From Albula goreensis (lineage: Eukaryota; Chordata; Actinopteri; Albuliformes; Albulidae): a DNA stretch of 64,000 bases. Numbering within the stretch: the first letter of the stretch is position 1; each line of letters begins with the position of its first letter. Made by a program: the position numbers and the translations under genes. Below the pieces are notes generated by a model. That model was not told where the DNA came from and made no database searches. It worked only from the letters and a program-made list of their open reading frames with translations. The stretch is taken from NCBI GenBank assembly GCA_022829145.1, contig CM040763.1, positions 5,576,641-5,640,640 on the forward strand. Reading direction: 5' to 3'. Of the stretch, positions 26,336-40,780 are shown in pieces.

Positions 26336-26766
26336 GGGAAGTTAGTGCTGATGAAGCAGATTTGAAAAGCTTGCCACTGTTTGTGGCAAAAGCAAAGAAA
26401 TTGTGTTGACTACTGAACGCTACGCTATGCTCCGTTCCGCTCGGGTTCAGCGACTGAATGTGAATGAATTCAGTGGTGCATGCAGGCTATGGGGTGCGCA
26501 GTGAGTTTAGTTGGTGATATCCCAGCAGGCCGTGCATGAGGCATGACTCACCTCTCTCGCCCAACGGGCTGACAGTGGCAAGATAAGCAGTCAGGTTCAA
26601 GACATTCGCTCTTAACAAAGCAGGTCAGGCACCACGGAAGCTCACTTACTGGCTCATAGCTGTGGAGTCCAGAGTTACAGGCTGTTTGAGTGCATTTTCC
26701 TCATAATGGTCATGCTTAAAAGCCAATGTTTTAAACAGTTTACAAATCAAATGTGTGATAACTTGT

Positions 26767-26860
26767 GGAGGTAGATACGTACACTGTTCCCTACCTTGGC
26801 TCACTTGTGAAGCTCATAACTGTGATGTCATAACCATGAGCTGGACCAACTTATTACTAT
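26767..26860. repeat. dispersed palindromic repeat, copy 2
   Basis: Diverged copy of the element at 13000-13090. The palindromic core is 26811-26842, with arms AGCTCAT and ATGAGCT around GTGATGTCATAA. The flank CTACCTTGGCTCACTTGT matches TTACCTAGGCTCATTTGT in the other copy. Confidence 0.6.
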
Positions 26861-29800
26861 GTGTCACAACACAATGGTCTGCAATGAGGTAACTGGTCAC
26901 CCACCATCCTCAGTAACATCTTCTTCCCTGCCCATCAACACTCCTTCTGAACAATACAATAAGCATACCTCCCACCTTAGGTTTTACAATTTCTTTGACT
27001 GAACGTAGCATTCAAAGTGAACTGTAGCAAAATCACTTGCATCTTGGGCGCTTGGTTCTTATGTTCTGCGGGTGCTCTGGTCATTAATAATTAAATGCGA
27101 CTGAAAGAGGTCTGGTCCTTTTGATAAAAAGGTGCAGGACGGTGATTCCAGTGAACATACATACAGATTCCCATGAGGGTCGCCGTGGGAACCTGAGTCA
27201 GGTGACACCTTGTTCTGGACTGATCCGTGACCTTCTGTCTGAGTCTCTTTTGTGGGGTGGCTCGGACAGGGAGCTTGTGAAAATGTCATCCCGTCTCGGT
27301 GGAAAGGCACGTTTTTAGTCCTGGGTTTCTTATCGACATCGCACACTTCTCTTTTCTGCTGCCAGAGAAATTGATTTTGGCCTGAGATTATATACTTTCT
27401 CTCATTTCTGTCACTAGCTCCAAAGCACCGAGTGCATGAGGGACTTTTATCAGTGTTGGCAACCATGGTAACTGGCTACTTGGCACTCCTCAAAGGCTGA
27501 TAAAAAATTATTAAATTAATACAATGAGGAAGATTAATGATTGTTTGTGGATACCTTGATTTTATTTGATTGTGTCATATAAAAAATATACTAAAAAATT
27601 AAATGATGAGAATATAAATGTCCTGTCTTGACCAGAAAAGCAAATTGACAAGCAAATATTAAAATATTAGGGAATTTGGATATTATTGTCATACAAAGTA
27701 AGGTAGAGTTTCAAGCTAATATAATTTATCAGGCAACAAATGGGTCACCATTGCCTGGACATAAATAGGGGCTGAGCCCGTTACAGACCTCATTGTTCTC
27801 TACTGGCCTGTGTTGGCTGGCTAGGGAACTGCAAGATTCCATTTATATGTTGACTTTGTGTTCCTCTGACAGCATTGACAACATGTGTTTGGTGCTTCAT
27901 TTGCAGGGTGAAAAGAAGCAAGGGGCAGTCATCCCATGAATCAAAGTACAGTTTCTTCCTCACAAGTTAATGGGGAACAATCTTGAAAATTTGGCAAGGA
28001 AAAATGAAAAAAGAAGCAGCTAAAAATTTGAAGGAGATTGACTGACTACTAGAGGTCCAAACATAACAACAGTTCCAGAACAGTGCTTAATGAATATCGA
28101 CTGTACATTCGCAACCTCTAATAACAAAAACAAAACAACAAAACAGTCATTATTTTGTGCAACAGCAGAAAAGATATGCAGGGACGTAGAATCCTGTTTA
28201 TTTAATCATATTTTTTTTCCTTCTACACACAGAGGCCAAGTTTTCCATTAAGATTTGCACGGATGATATGTCGCTTGCAGGGGAGAGAACACAGGAAATC
28301 AGCCATCCCTGAGAATCTGAACACGGGAGCCATCAAACTGTCTGCCACATATCCACAAAGTATCCGGGCGAGGGAGATTGCATCGCCGAGGTGTTTTCAG
28401 CTCCACTTAGGATCACTCTCACGCTAATTGTAAAGTCCACCAGGGAGACCTGTTTCCCTTCTACTTTTTTTTTCTAAAATAAATGGCTAAATAAATAAAT
28501 AAACCCCCATCATATTTACAGAGGCACTGCCTGTGAAATGTGACCAATTAGAGCCTGTGAACCATTACGGCCCTCAGCTGTGAGCTGCATATACGATGTG
28601 TTTTTGGAATAACAGTCCCCCCCCAGCCATTTAAAATTTGCTCACCATTCACACATAGCATTCACCCCTCATACATTCTTCTAACACCCCTGCAGGAGAC
28701 AAGTGTATGTCTATATGAGACTGACAGCAGCACAAACCAGAATTTTTAAATTCATTTCCTGTCCCGCCTTGCCGCAACAAACGTCCACCACCCCCCCCCC
28801 ATCCCCACCCACAGTTTGGGTCTACTGCTGCTTTCTGTCACCTCCCCGATCACAGTTCCATTACACGCTTGCTTTGTTTCATCTGACAATCGCGATGAAG
28901 GGAACAGGCAGAACATGAGTCTTCCCAATGAATCCTCAACGCAAACTAGTCATGCCTAGGCAAACCTCTGCTGTTTGCTCCCCCAAAAAAACCCTTTGCA
29001 TAATTTAATATTAATGTGATATTAATGCACAATAAATCACCTTGATGTACAACGGATAGAAAGGGCAGGAAGTACTGGGGACAGTGTTCAGAATGCGAGG
29101 GCCAAGCGGAGCTGAATGGGAGCAGATATGTCCATTGTGCGATCCCTGGTCTGTGCAAAGCCAGCCATTCAACCTCTGGACAGTGTGCAGGCCCTGATAA
29201 CATTGAGGGATCCGGGGCCCGTTTCTGACACCACCGGTCCATCTGTCAGAGCACAAACCCTGCCGGTGCAGATGAAAGGACCCGGCAATGCCCAGGAGTG
29301 AGAGGATGATGTAATCAGGTACAGCGAGGCTTTGTTAGTCTGATTTACACCTTCCTCCACATCTCGGTTGAGCACCAGAGTGGCTCCCAGCCTGTAGAAT
29401 AGGCTAAAGAATAGGCAACTGACAGATAAACACAGGGCAACAACAAACAATGGAAGCCATTGTCTTTAAAAGAAAATCTATTCTAAGGGATATTACATGC
29501 ATCCCCGATGTCCACAGTGAAAATCTGTGTGTGCTTATTGAGACTGTGTGCATTGTAACAGCGCGTCAGTATACCATGACCGCAGTGAAGTTACACAAAA
29601 CAGGCACAGGTCCTCATCTCTGTGCTGTCTTTACGCCCTGCTTTGCCTAGCTGTCCCATTCTGCATTGTGATTGGCTCATGAGAACAATCCCTGCAAATG
29701 CTGCACATGCTCAGATTGCTCAGCCATTGCTCAGAATTCCATTACCAAAATAGTGCATATCCAATACTACCTTCCTCGGCTCGATGCAAGAACTGACAAG

Positions 29801-30076
29801 AGCTGAAATGAGTTGTGTGCTGGGTCTTCTGAGATTACATAATCGGTCAGATGTAAAATCCCGCCCCAAAAAAAAAATAAATAAAATATAAATGAAGGGT
29901 TCACAATCAGTCATCAGAACACCATGATCTGCCCAAAAATGCTTCATATCAACAAATGAAAGGGCCTCTTGAAGTTCCTTCTTGACTGCAGAAAATCCCA
30001 AGGCTGTTTAATAATGCTGGCTTTACCAAGCAAATGAACACGGCCATAAAAAACATAGACATTTAAAACAAAGGCA

Positions 30077-30146
<70 letters not shown>

Positions 30147-33100
30147 ATTAACAGGCTGGCTTCTCGGACGGGTACTCCGTTAAGTTCTCAACAGAAGGGG
30201 GATCAATCACGACTGCCCCCCTGCCCTCCTTTGGGTGACTCACACCCTTTTAAGGGAGGGCAGTATGGTTCGCTGCTGCTATTGAACATGTCAACCCCAA
30301 ACTGTTCCTGGCACTGACAGGGTTTTTTTTTTTCAAGCAAGTTCCAAAAAGTAACTGTTGCAGGCAGGAAATCAATCAACACAAATCTATTAAAAATTGA
30401 TGGCAAGCTGTTAAGAGTCTAAAAATTTTTGAGAAAAGTGGAGCCAATTTTCCCTTTTATTTGTAATGGGAGTGAGTGGTTGAGGTCAGTAATGGGTTGT
30501 GTATTTGGTATTTGTCAGCAGAGGGAGGAAAATGGAGGAAATTCTTTCTATGTTTACTGCTCATCACCATCGAAGCTGAGTCTCGGAGGATGTGTGTGCT
30601 CTCCTGAAAGCTCAACACTTCCGTGCACAGCAGGAGGGCTCAGGAAGCCTGACCAATTAGAACTGCTTCATATGCATAATGCCACAGACAAGAACCTGCT
30701 CTGTAAACAGACACAGACTAGCATGTGAAGTGGTAATACTTTAGCACTGGGGTCAAATTTCAAAAATAACCTTTACAGTCAAAAGGAAATGAGTAAAGTG
30801 AGACATATTGACATTTAACTAAATTAAATGACCATAAGAATACATGATGATGACAAAAGGCTAATCAGGGCTTGTTATTTATCTGCAGTCGAGACAATAT
30901 CCAGCACTGGGTCGATTCTGACCCTCGGTGCATGTCCCCATCACTCTGCATAAATGATTAGTCTTGATAACATCAACAGGCTGCATTTCCACAACTCACT
31001 CCTCTCATTGGGGACCCTTTGACTCCCCAGTTAGGAGATTAGATTGGGGGAACAGAACGGTTGGGAATTTAGACAAGGTATCACAGAGACGCTTACCCTT
31101 TGCGATTAGTGCCATGGATCTTTAATGACCTCAGTTAATGCTCCAAATTCACATGTCATCCAGAATGGCACCTCCTGCAGCACAGTGTCCCCATGCATGC
31201 ACTTCATCCTCTTGGTTCAAAGACCTACCCCCCCATAGTAACCTGCCTTTCTTATCTCTTGTACACAAGAAGGTTCTACATAAGCACTCTGCCACAGCCA
31301 TCAGACAGGAGAAGGTTAATAAATTTTCTAAACCTCTTTCATTTTTTTAAAATAAATTCTATGCAATTCTTCTGGATACAGTGTTGCTTTCATATTTTGT
31401 CATTTCGTCACACATTAATCTAAAAGCTGCAGGGCTCATTTAAAAGCAATTTTACTGTATACATTATTCCTGAATGGCTCTGTGAAATACAACTAAATAA
31501 ACATTAGAGGAGTTCATCTGCAATATTCCTTTTTGAGTCATAAACAAGAACACGGAGGTGAATTCCATTATTATATGTAATGTTTTCATTGTATCCACTG
31601 ACTTTGATGAATGCAGAAGTCATGTGTGTTTGGTTTCCATAAACAGATCTGCATTAGGAGCTGTTAGGGAGCCACCTATCAGAAGTAAAGGCTCTCTCAA
31701 TGATTTTCAGTTTGCTGGGAAAAAAAATAATCATCTCATTTATTCAATTTCAATGCACTTTATTGAATTGATTTGTTTTTGAACTCAAAGTTGGTAAATT
31801 TTTTAGGCATTTATCATGACTCGTGCGAGCCCCCTTCTCTCGAGCCTTCAGAAGTCCGCTTTCAAAATGGATCAAATCTTTGCATAAAGTTTCACACAGC
31901 AGAGTAAAAAATAAGCACACACTAAACTCCTCTGAGAATCCCTCAGGGCTGCATCAGTCATTGTCAATGTTTCACAGAACAGCACAGAAAAAGGTAAAGA
32001 CAGCAGTTGAGCAGATTATCTACCATTTTGTGAGAGTGGCAGAATTACAGTACTTAGATTCAAGCACTCAAAGTGTCCTTTCTTATTTCCCAGGGTAATT
32101 GAATAGTTCTCAAAATTTCTCACATTAACTACCACTTAGGGAAGTTTTGCTAGATGGATAGGAGCAATGAATTTTCACACAACAGGGGAATCTTGCTTTT
32201 CTTTAATGATATATTTTGTTAAATGATCTGCAGTATTTACACTGAAGGTCCTATAAGAAAATAAACTAAATTCTCTGTCCCAGGATGTTGATAAAATGCG
32301 ATCAAGAGTGCTCTGTTACTTTGCGTGTTATTAAATGCTACTCCACTCAGCAACAACCACCCCGTTCCCCTCCATCAATGCAACTGCTACAACCAAAATG
32401 CACCTCCACCCCCAACAACAATAAACTGTCCCATACTTTTTATAAGCAAGAGGTGGAAACCATACTGCATATGTACTTCCTCACTTACTTGAATACTTTC
32501 CTCTATACTAACACGAATGTGCTTGAACGGACCAAAGCTATACCCCAGTATACCAAAACTTATGAAAAAATATCTAGGTTTAAGTTCCAAACTGGCACAC
32601 ATACTTTTCTGAGTATGGCTGGCTGCTTTAAAAAAATCATCCAGCACAAATTCAAATTATAACAGCAAATGCCAGGAAGCGTTTCATCTTGGCCTGATCA
32701 CACCGGCGGCCCAGTTCAAAAGACAGCAAACCGAGACGACGCCGCAGAACGCTCTGAAACACCTCCATTCACTTCACAAGGTGGATGAGCACAGTACCCC
32801 CGACAGCAGCCGTCTGATTGGTCACGCAGCCACACGTTCTCTGCTCTGTCTTTGTGTTCCTGCAGCCGAAAAGTCGCCGTGCGGGGAGAAATCGGGTCCG
32901 CAAAGCTGCCTCCCCGATTTCATTCCCTGCCTTTGAAACTCAAGCATTGTGATCGTACACTTCCACTGCAACAGTCATGGACATAGTTACTTGTGCCTGC
33001 CACAGAACTTTTAAATAGTTTGGCTGTCACTTTTACAGTGTGTAAAAGGCGTACAGTATGACTGTTAAAATCAACATCAGACTCAAAAACTCGTCCCATT

Positions 33101-36100
33101 CCAACAGTGTGCTGATGCCGTTGCCAAACCCAGAGGACAAAGAGTAAGAAAGAATTATTTGGAATATATCATTGTCTTGCTGGAAAACGAACAGGCGAAA
33201 ACCCTATAAAACGTGCTTCGATAAAAGACATTGTTCAGTGCATGTATTTCGTGAATAAACTCAGGGGTGAAGCAGAAATAAAACAGGCCTGGAAATATGT
33301 TTCTCGCTCATAAAACCTTGATGGAAAATAATCAGAAAATCTCCGAGCTGGGACACATTCACGGAGGAGGCTGAAGAGTCACCGGCTGTATTTACACAAC
33401 TCGGGACCATCATGATTCAAGGCTGCGGTCCCCCTTCCTGATGTATGATTGCAGAGCTGTGCTATCGGTACGCCGTTGCGCAGAATTAATCTTGCAGATA
33501 AGTATCAGCGCACTGTCTCCCAACACAGCGGCTCAAGTGACACGCCACAGAGAAAACAGACCGATCCAGCTGCGAGCCGCTATCACGGCCCGGCGGAGAG
33601 GCCCAGCGTTAGAGTAATTACTTCTGCTTAATGAGACAACAAGTGCTAATCAAAGCGCCACAAAGGAGCGCGCTCAGAGGCGAAAGAAAGGGGGGAAACT
33701 GCTTATCGTGAGAGATGGCTGGGACCGGGGTCCCGGCACTGAAGCTAACTAACCTTGCTGCATGAACCTTGCTAATCTGTCACAGCCAAGGAAACACTAC
33801 ACATCAGACAAGTGAGGAGGGAGGAGAGGGGGGGCGTAAGGGGACAGATAAGTTAATTAAGGCCATTCATCTCCTCTTGATCATTAATCACCGCAGGCAG
33901 GAGAAACTTGCAAAATTATGTTTATTCAAACATTTTTTTTTTTTATTATACATGGTCTTGCCTTGTAACTGGGACATTCCAAATGACTTTTAATTAGCCC
34001 TAAAAAAGATGATGAAGTAAAGCTAGCAAGCAAATCTTTAAATTTCAAATGTTTTAGATATAAGTCAGCACAACTCTGACGACTGTTTTACATCTTTAAA
34101 AAAGTATGAACGAACATAACATCATGTAGTCATTGAGCATTCTCTGTCTGTATGTCATTACTTCATTGCTGTACCTCTTACCCACAGGTGATTTGTTTAT
34201 TTTTAACAGAGGGGGATCGTCCAATGGGAGCTGGCCCCGGCCCCCACACCACCAACCAACACACACGTGTAAAATGGGGATGGCTGGATAACAAGGGGGA
34301 TGCATTTTGGTCATTTTGATAACATGGAGGATAGCATCCCTCCTCATATCACCTACTTCCTGGAACAGATCAGAGGTGTTCTACTGAAGTAGGAGTCAGA
34401 TGACATTGAAAACATGATGACATTTGCCAGAATGTCATAAAGTACATGTTATATCTCAATCTCATTCCAATCAGCTTTTCTTTAAAGACCCAAATAGGTT
34501 TACAGTCCCAAATTTTCTTCAGTTTAGAGTAGACAATCATCGCTGCAGTCTACAGGGTCAATTCATGGGCACAAAGACAAGCATGCACCTTCTCACAAAA
34601 CACATGCTAGCACAAGGCTGCCTCTTTTCACCTCGTATTTTACACAGAACCGCTCATTCTAACTCCATTTCCCACTACTTAAACTCCCTCAGCCAATGAG
34701 CCGGAGTTGGTTACTCATTGCACGGTCTGTGGTTGTAGACTGTGCGTGTCCAATAGACCAGAGGGGGGGCGCTGTTGTGCAGCAAGGCAAAGGCAGAACC
34801 CTGCCCTCCCCAGGCAATGCTGAGGCTAATTACACCCTGCTGTATACGGCTCTGAGGTCACAGTCTGCACTGGCTGCACAGATTTGATACCAGACTGTGG
34901 GGCCCAGCCACACACTGGAATAGCTCCCAAACAGCATGAGACACCTGGGGATAAGCCATCCAGTCTGATAGTTTTATTCATACTACAAAAGCTTTGCCAA
35001 TTACAACACAATGTTTCTGTTTTCAAAGCAGGGACACGTATCCGAGCACTCTGTCTGTGATCATTAGCAAGAGAGCTATACAGGTGAATGAAGTTTAAAA
35101 TGGACAGGTGAGACATACGAGACACATGAGAATGGCAGTCTTGATTATAGAATCAATGGGCTGCCGGCCTGGCTGTCGGAAGAGTGATAACCATGAATGA
35201 CCTTTGTTTAACGGTTCGTTTCATCGCTGGCCTTCAACGTCTGCCTGCTGTACTTTCTGAAGAAGCAATCAGAAGCAGTCACTAAAACTCAAACTTACAC
35301 CAAGGAGATGTGAGTCAAACAGATCACTCTTCCACCGGCAGCCCTCTGACAATCACACCAATGTTTGAAATGGGTGGGAATGACTATGGGAATCCCCGAA
35401 ATTGCCTTTCAAATGGGCAGAATCGGGTCTTAAATATTAATACAAGTATTGTACTCATCTATATCTTCACTATAGTTGTCAATCAAATTACAGGGCAACT
35501 GTCTTCTGTGACATCCCATCATTACTTTGTTCTCAGCTCAATGGTCTGTGAAGGTGTTTTCAGGAAGTTCTAGCTATACAGCCTGAAATATTACAAAATC
35601 TGAATGGAGGCATTTGTCACTTCTAAATTGCACTACTATATTATAACTTGTTTGAAAAAGAGTCTAACTTTAAACAGAGAGAATTTTGTACTCCTACAAC
35701 ATTCGTGAGACCAATGAATGCACAGATAATTAAGTCCTGTATATTTTATTTGAATAATGTAGGTGTGATGGATGCTCTGAGAAAAGTAATTCCTTTAAAT
35801 ACACCACAGACACCAGTTTTATTTAAAGTAGAACATTTCGCATAGCACTGTGGGTGTTGCCGCTCCTGTTTGCTGATCTCTGTCATTAATAAGCTGCAAT
35901 AGGTGTGTCAAACTGCTGCACTGCACCACAAAACAAAGAAGCTTATATTGTCTAAATTAAACAAAGCTTGTGAGAAGTAATGCAAAGCAACTGATTAAAG
36001 TGAAAGCATACACATACATTACCAAATGACACAAGTTTTCTACTAATCTACTGCGGCTAAATAAACTGCAGCAGTTTATTGAAAATATGATTTGAATTGC

Positions 36101-36450
36101 TAACAACATTTCAAAAGAATAGCAAATAATGTACAACTGGAAAAAAGAAAAATACATAAAACATATTAAACTCATGAATAAAGCAATGATGGTCTCTTCT
36201 CCGATTGCTTTTTCTGTTGGAGAATTATTAATTGATAAGGTGATTTATCAGCTTTGAATTATTAATTTTTCATCTAAAAGCAGGGTTTCAGAACAGTTAG
36301 AGATGAGACAGCTCTCTGATGAGTTTTGCAGTGTTTGCCTTTGCGCTCTACATTTTTTTTTTCATTCTTCTTTTAGAAAAAGATTTTTGAGCACTCGTGG
36401 GGCTGCCAGCCTGCCATGGGCCAGTGTTTCACAGATCAGTCAGGATTGAT
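26861..36450 (-). other. kcnip4: intron between the two first exons, with candidate conserved blocks
   Basis: No coding exon was recognised. Repeats are limited to a (CA)n at 30078-30145 and short AAAT or C runs. Blocks at about 28230-28450 and 33440-33680 are richer in G, C and CpG than the AT-rich surroundings and contain homeodomain-like words such as GTAATTAC, so they are possible non-coding regulatory elements. TAATTAGCCCT recurs at 33991. Confidence 0.55.
30078..30145 (+). repeat. (CA)n microsatellite
   Basis: A pure tract of about 34 CA units on the plus strand, reading (UG)n in the KCNIP4 sense. Confidence 0.97.
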
Positions 36451-36463
36451 CGCCCTCTAGTGG
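36451..36463 (-). promoter_or_regulatory. strong CTCF-like core motif
   Basis: The minus strand reads CCACTAGAGGGCG and fits the vertebrate CTCF core CCASYAGRKGGCRS at every position of these 13 bases. The final S position is missed. Occupancy is inferred from the motif only. Confidence 0.5.
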
Positions 36464-39400
36464 CCATGTTGGTTTATTTATTAGTCTTACTCGTAATCAC
36501 GCTTTAAGTTTCACAATTCCATTTAAACCACCAGGAAAGGAATGGAAATAGATCGTTTGAGACTGTGGATGGCTTTGCGGGGCTTTGGTAAAACTCCCCT
36601 GCCTGCTCGTTCAACCAGAACAAATACATTATCCAGATACCATCTCGGTCACATCAAGACTCGAAGCTCTGTTGCAAAGATGTCAGTTGGGTTGTCATCG
36701 TGGAAATAAAGAAAGAGGAGTCGCCACAAAAGTGGGAATTATTGATAAAGTGATGGATTTTAGAGCTGCACATTCACTATGTTTTAAACAGTAGTGTCAG
36801 CTGGGCTTTATTTTGACATACAATACGATCTAGTTTGGCATATTGTATAATAACACCATATCATATTGAGTAAGTGGTGCATCATTTATTTGAATACCCA
36901 GATTTAAATGATATGAAAGGATTTTTTTTATTTTGATTTTATAGCAGATAATAATAATGGAATCAACCACTGCAGCTGTTGCATTCTGTTTGCATGAAAT
37001 TACTGCTGGATAGTTTTAAAAGCATCATCTGCTCAGTCCAATGCACTCTGTTTTGACCAATTCACCCTTTCATTCACATGTGTCTATTCATAAACACACG
37101 CACCAATACACATACATACTGTATGTACATACATATCAGTATGAACATACATACCACACAGATGAACATACATATGAGAAGGCCTCTTCACAAATCTAGT
37201 AAACACCCAGCAAAAAGTCACCTCAGCAACAGGCACTCAACCAGACCCGACCCTGTTAATCGCTCACCTCTCCCCAGCAACCATGTCATTCCAAACAATT
37301 GAGTGGAGAACAGATTTACTGACCATGATGGCCATTAAAGCTACCCACAGGTCCAGCTGGCCAGAGAGGGAAGCACCCCCCTTCTTTGAGTCTGGTTCCC
37401 CCCAACGTTTCTACCCATTTGTTCCACCTAAGGGGTTTGTCTATTGCCACTGTTACCCTGTGCATGTTTTTTTTTTTCCCAGGAGTTTTGGTGTTTGTCT
37501 TTTATGAAGTACTGCTGGAAATATTTTGTGAAATGCGCAATACAAATAAAACTGAGCCTACTGTGAAGCATATCATACATCAAAGTTGAATCATTATATC
37601 GAGGGCCAAGGCAGATTGTTATCTCCAATACAGGTGAAGCATAACAAGCTCTCACCTCGCAAAGTCGCCAAACAACAGTAGATAACATGTTATCATTTGT
37701 TGCACAAGCTGACAATTGAGAACAAATCCACAAGCAATTTTCCCTGGTCACGTATCTCCTCCCCTCAAAGCAGAAAGTACTGAGACTTGCATCCCTCAGA
37801 CGACCCACTCTCACAGGTTACTGCTGATGGCTGGGAGGGACAGAGAGAACTTCAGAGGTCCCTCATTTTCTTTTCTTCCCTTGTTTTTGGAAAACACCTA
37901 TTGCTGAAAGACATCGATAATGCCTCTAAACACAGCCATTAAAGCAGCATGACCTGCCGACTCCAGCCCCGCGATGACTCCTCTCCTGAGTCTCCTACGC
38001 CCTTCCACGGGGACTCTATAATCACAAGTGAGCCGCAAAACAAATCGATCCCCTATAATTCTGAACTTGACTCCCTAAGCGGGCAAACCTTGAAGGGCAA
38101 TTTGTCAAGGACGTCTTCAGAAAACAGATAAATAAATAAATGCAATCAAGATTCAAGAAAGAATGTTTAAATGAAAGAGCACGAGACCTCCCCTTCGCAA
38201 ATGCTGATTTAAAACATGGATTAACTTATTACGTTTAGCTCAAATGCAATTTAATAATTGCGGTCGTGGGCTACACAATGCATGGAATTTCCTAGAATGT
38301 CAGACTTCAGACTTGATGTTAACTCTTCGTGATGGGATAGTGAGGCATTGTGAATCCCATAATGGATGGGAAAGTAATGAGCTGTCAATCACAGTTAAAA
38401 ACCAATCAGAAGACTTCCCCACTCACAGAAAAGCAGTTTCATTGGTTCCTGGTACCTTGGAGTCACTGGTACAGTATGTTAGCTCCACCCACTTTCTGGT
38501 TCATGAAGCATCATATAGTTACATAAGCAGAGGTCAGAGACATGAGCTACAGCATGAAAGTCCACAACAAACTATGACATCACCGCTGGAGTGGGACTGC
38601 CGGACTGTCATTTGTTCCTTTGGCTAGCGTTATTGGTCACTGAGGTCCTCATTGCAGTCCTGGAGGGGTGGAGTGTGTGTACTGATTTCTGATGTTAGTC
38701 AGGGCTTAATCACTCACCTGGTTTCTAGGGTTTGTCTGTGGTTATGTGATTTCATGTGAAAATAAAACCCAGCATACACTGCAGCCCTCCTGGCTCCAGG
38801 AATGAGGTCCACAGCTCCAACACAATCACACTCCCTGAGTCTTGACCTGCCTCGCGCAAAGCATGGCGGAGAAAAAAAAGTGCAAACTCCCTCTGCACCT
38901 GCTCCAGTTCCCTCCACCTGTGCTCAGAACACAGCCGGAGTGTAAAGGTTTTGGCCTGCGGGCCCTCTCTCCTCACCCTGAGCTGGAGGAGCGGGGCAGC
39001 CGAATGCTGTGTTTGTTTGGAGCATCTCCTCGGAGGCTCCCAGCTGCGCCGATTTAATCAGGGTCTTCTGCTGCTGGTCACTGGCCAGGCCTCAGTCAGA
39101 CACCCACTCCTGACTGCAGACCTTCACAGGCACTTACCTGTCACTCAGAGATGACACAGGGCGGTAGAACTATTGATTGATTTTCAGGGAAGGGGGCAGG
39201 GTAGAGGAACAGGTCTATGGACATACCTGTTTACACTGGAACTTAGTTCTGCAGTCCCTGACTACTAAAAACTACATTTCCCATAATACCCTCAAATCTA
39301 TCAGCTAACGCTTGATGCTAATTCTCCCTCGTTTGTATGATAATATATTTCCAATGATAATTACTATAATGTAAGGTCAACATGAAAATGTGTAAAGTCA

Positions 39401-40644
39401 CTATTGTACAACATCAGAATTTTTAAAATTTTAACTGTATTTCCTGCACGTTTAAAAGAAATAATGAGATGACGAGGGTGATTAACTCTGGAGTTACCTT
39501 TGGGTATTGAGGTTAGGTATCCCTTCATACAACACTTGGTTTGATCTAATAACACCATGAGGTCTAACAAACAAACAAAAAACAGCTGATACAAGTTTAA
39601 ATTGTCAATGCTTTGATTTTCTTCCCTCTTTGTGTCCAAAATCTATGGTGTTACTGCTTACTCAGTCTTATTGACTCCATCTAGTGGCTATGATATGAAT
39701 GTACTATGTTAAAATTATACCAAAATTGAAATGGATGTACAGACAGCAACACGAGAACTGCAGCAACTTAGGGTTATTATAGCAACTGGTGCACAATGTA
39801 TATGGCAATGTGACCACTGACCTTTGGAGAAAAAAGCTATGACACCTTGAATGTATCAACTGACAGAGATGGTTAAAATGTAGCAAAATTGCCCTTAACC
39901 AGAAACAACAGCCAAGAAAATATATAACTGGATTGCCTGCTATGCAGAAATGGTATAGAGATTAACTTTAAATGTCAGTGGATAAGGATAATTTAAGTTT
40001 AAAACAGCAGTCTACACTCATGATCTACACACTGCATGTATGCTTAGTATACATACTGTGTAGGCTACAACATATCTGGCTCTTCTCATGACCCTCTGCA
40101 GATAATGACACACAGAAATACTGCTACACAAGGCATAGAGAGTATTACTTTCGCTAGCTTCACGTGTCAGGCTTACACTTCACCGTTATTAGTCTGGCAA
40201 CAGCACCTTAGTTTGGTGCCAAAACAACACCAATTTCCAGCATGAAAACAACAGCCTTGCAACAGTTAACTCCACAGAGGTGTGAGTTCGCACCTTCGCA
40301 CCTTCGCACCTTCAGCGGCTGCGCAGCAGCAGACAGATGGCCAGACAAGCGGAGGTCTGATCCCTGATCGGTGGCAGAGTGGATTAGGCCACCCCCCTTG
40401 CTGTTTCACACAGGTAATAACACCTCACCGCCCCCACTGCAGTCATCAGCAATATCGCCCTGCTGCCCTGACCACATCTCACTGCATTATACTGGGACCA
40501 GTCCAGAGTGTGGGTACTGACCATATAACTCCACACTAAAGACAGTGACACAGCATACTAACTGGCACATACCTGACACTATTTTTTTATAAAAGAACTA
40601 TGCCATATATTGCTATATAAATACTATATTACATGTATGCTAGT
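36464..40644 (-). other. kcnip4: intron between the two first exons, no recognised exon
   Basis: A block at 38700-39150 is relatively GC-rich and has two good minus-strand donor-like sites (CAG|GTGAGT near 38720, CAG|GTAAGT near 39140). The reading frames before them do not resemble KCNIP4, so no exon is called. A small tandem GCACCTTC array lies near 40290-40312. A weaker CTCF-like word is at about 39677-39690. Confidence 0.55.
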
Positions 40645-40780
40645 GGATATTACACAATATCCATTTACACAGCTGGATATTCACTGAAGCAATTGAGGTG
40701 CAAGGGTACAATAATGAAGCCTTAGCAGGGACCTGCACCTCCACCTCTGGTCTTATAGTCTTGTAAGACTAGCTCCTTTA
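40645..40780 (-). mobile_element. tRNA-like dispersed fish repeat, partial old copy
   Basis: Carries CCATTTACACAGCTGGATAT, TCACTGAAGCAATTGAGGT, CAAGGGTACAATAATG and a degraded GACCTGCACCTCCACCTCTGG region, in the order of the same repeat type as at 10.9 and 18.5 kb. The central block is the best preserved of the copies here. Confidence 0.7.

Larger units (their letters stand above)
21802..26764 (-). other. kcnip4: intron between the two first exons, no recognised exon
   Basis: Upstream of the KChIP4a promoter in sense. No coding exon, RNA gene or repeat was identified with confidence, apart from the short GT repeat and B-box fragment near 26.1-26.3 kb. Confidence 0.6.

Noticed and set aside
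38714-39154. Possible extra KCNIP4 exon at good minus-strand donor-like sites
   Set aside because: The frame with the required phase before CAG|GTAAGT contains a nearby stop and no ATG, and the other frame does not resemble any KChIP N-terminus.
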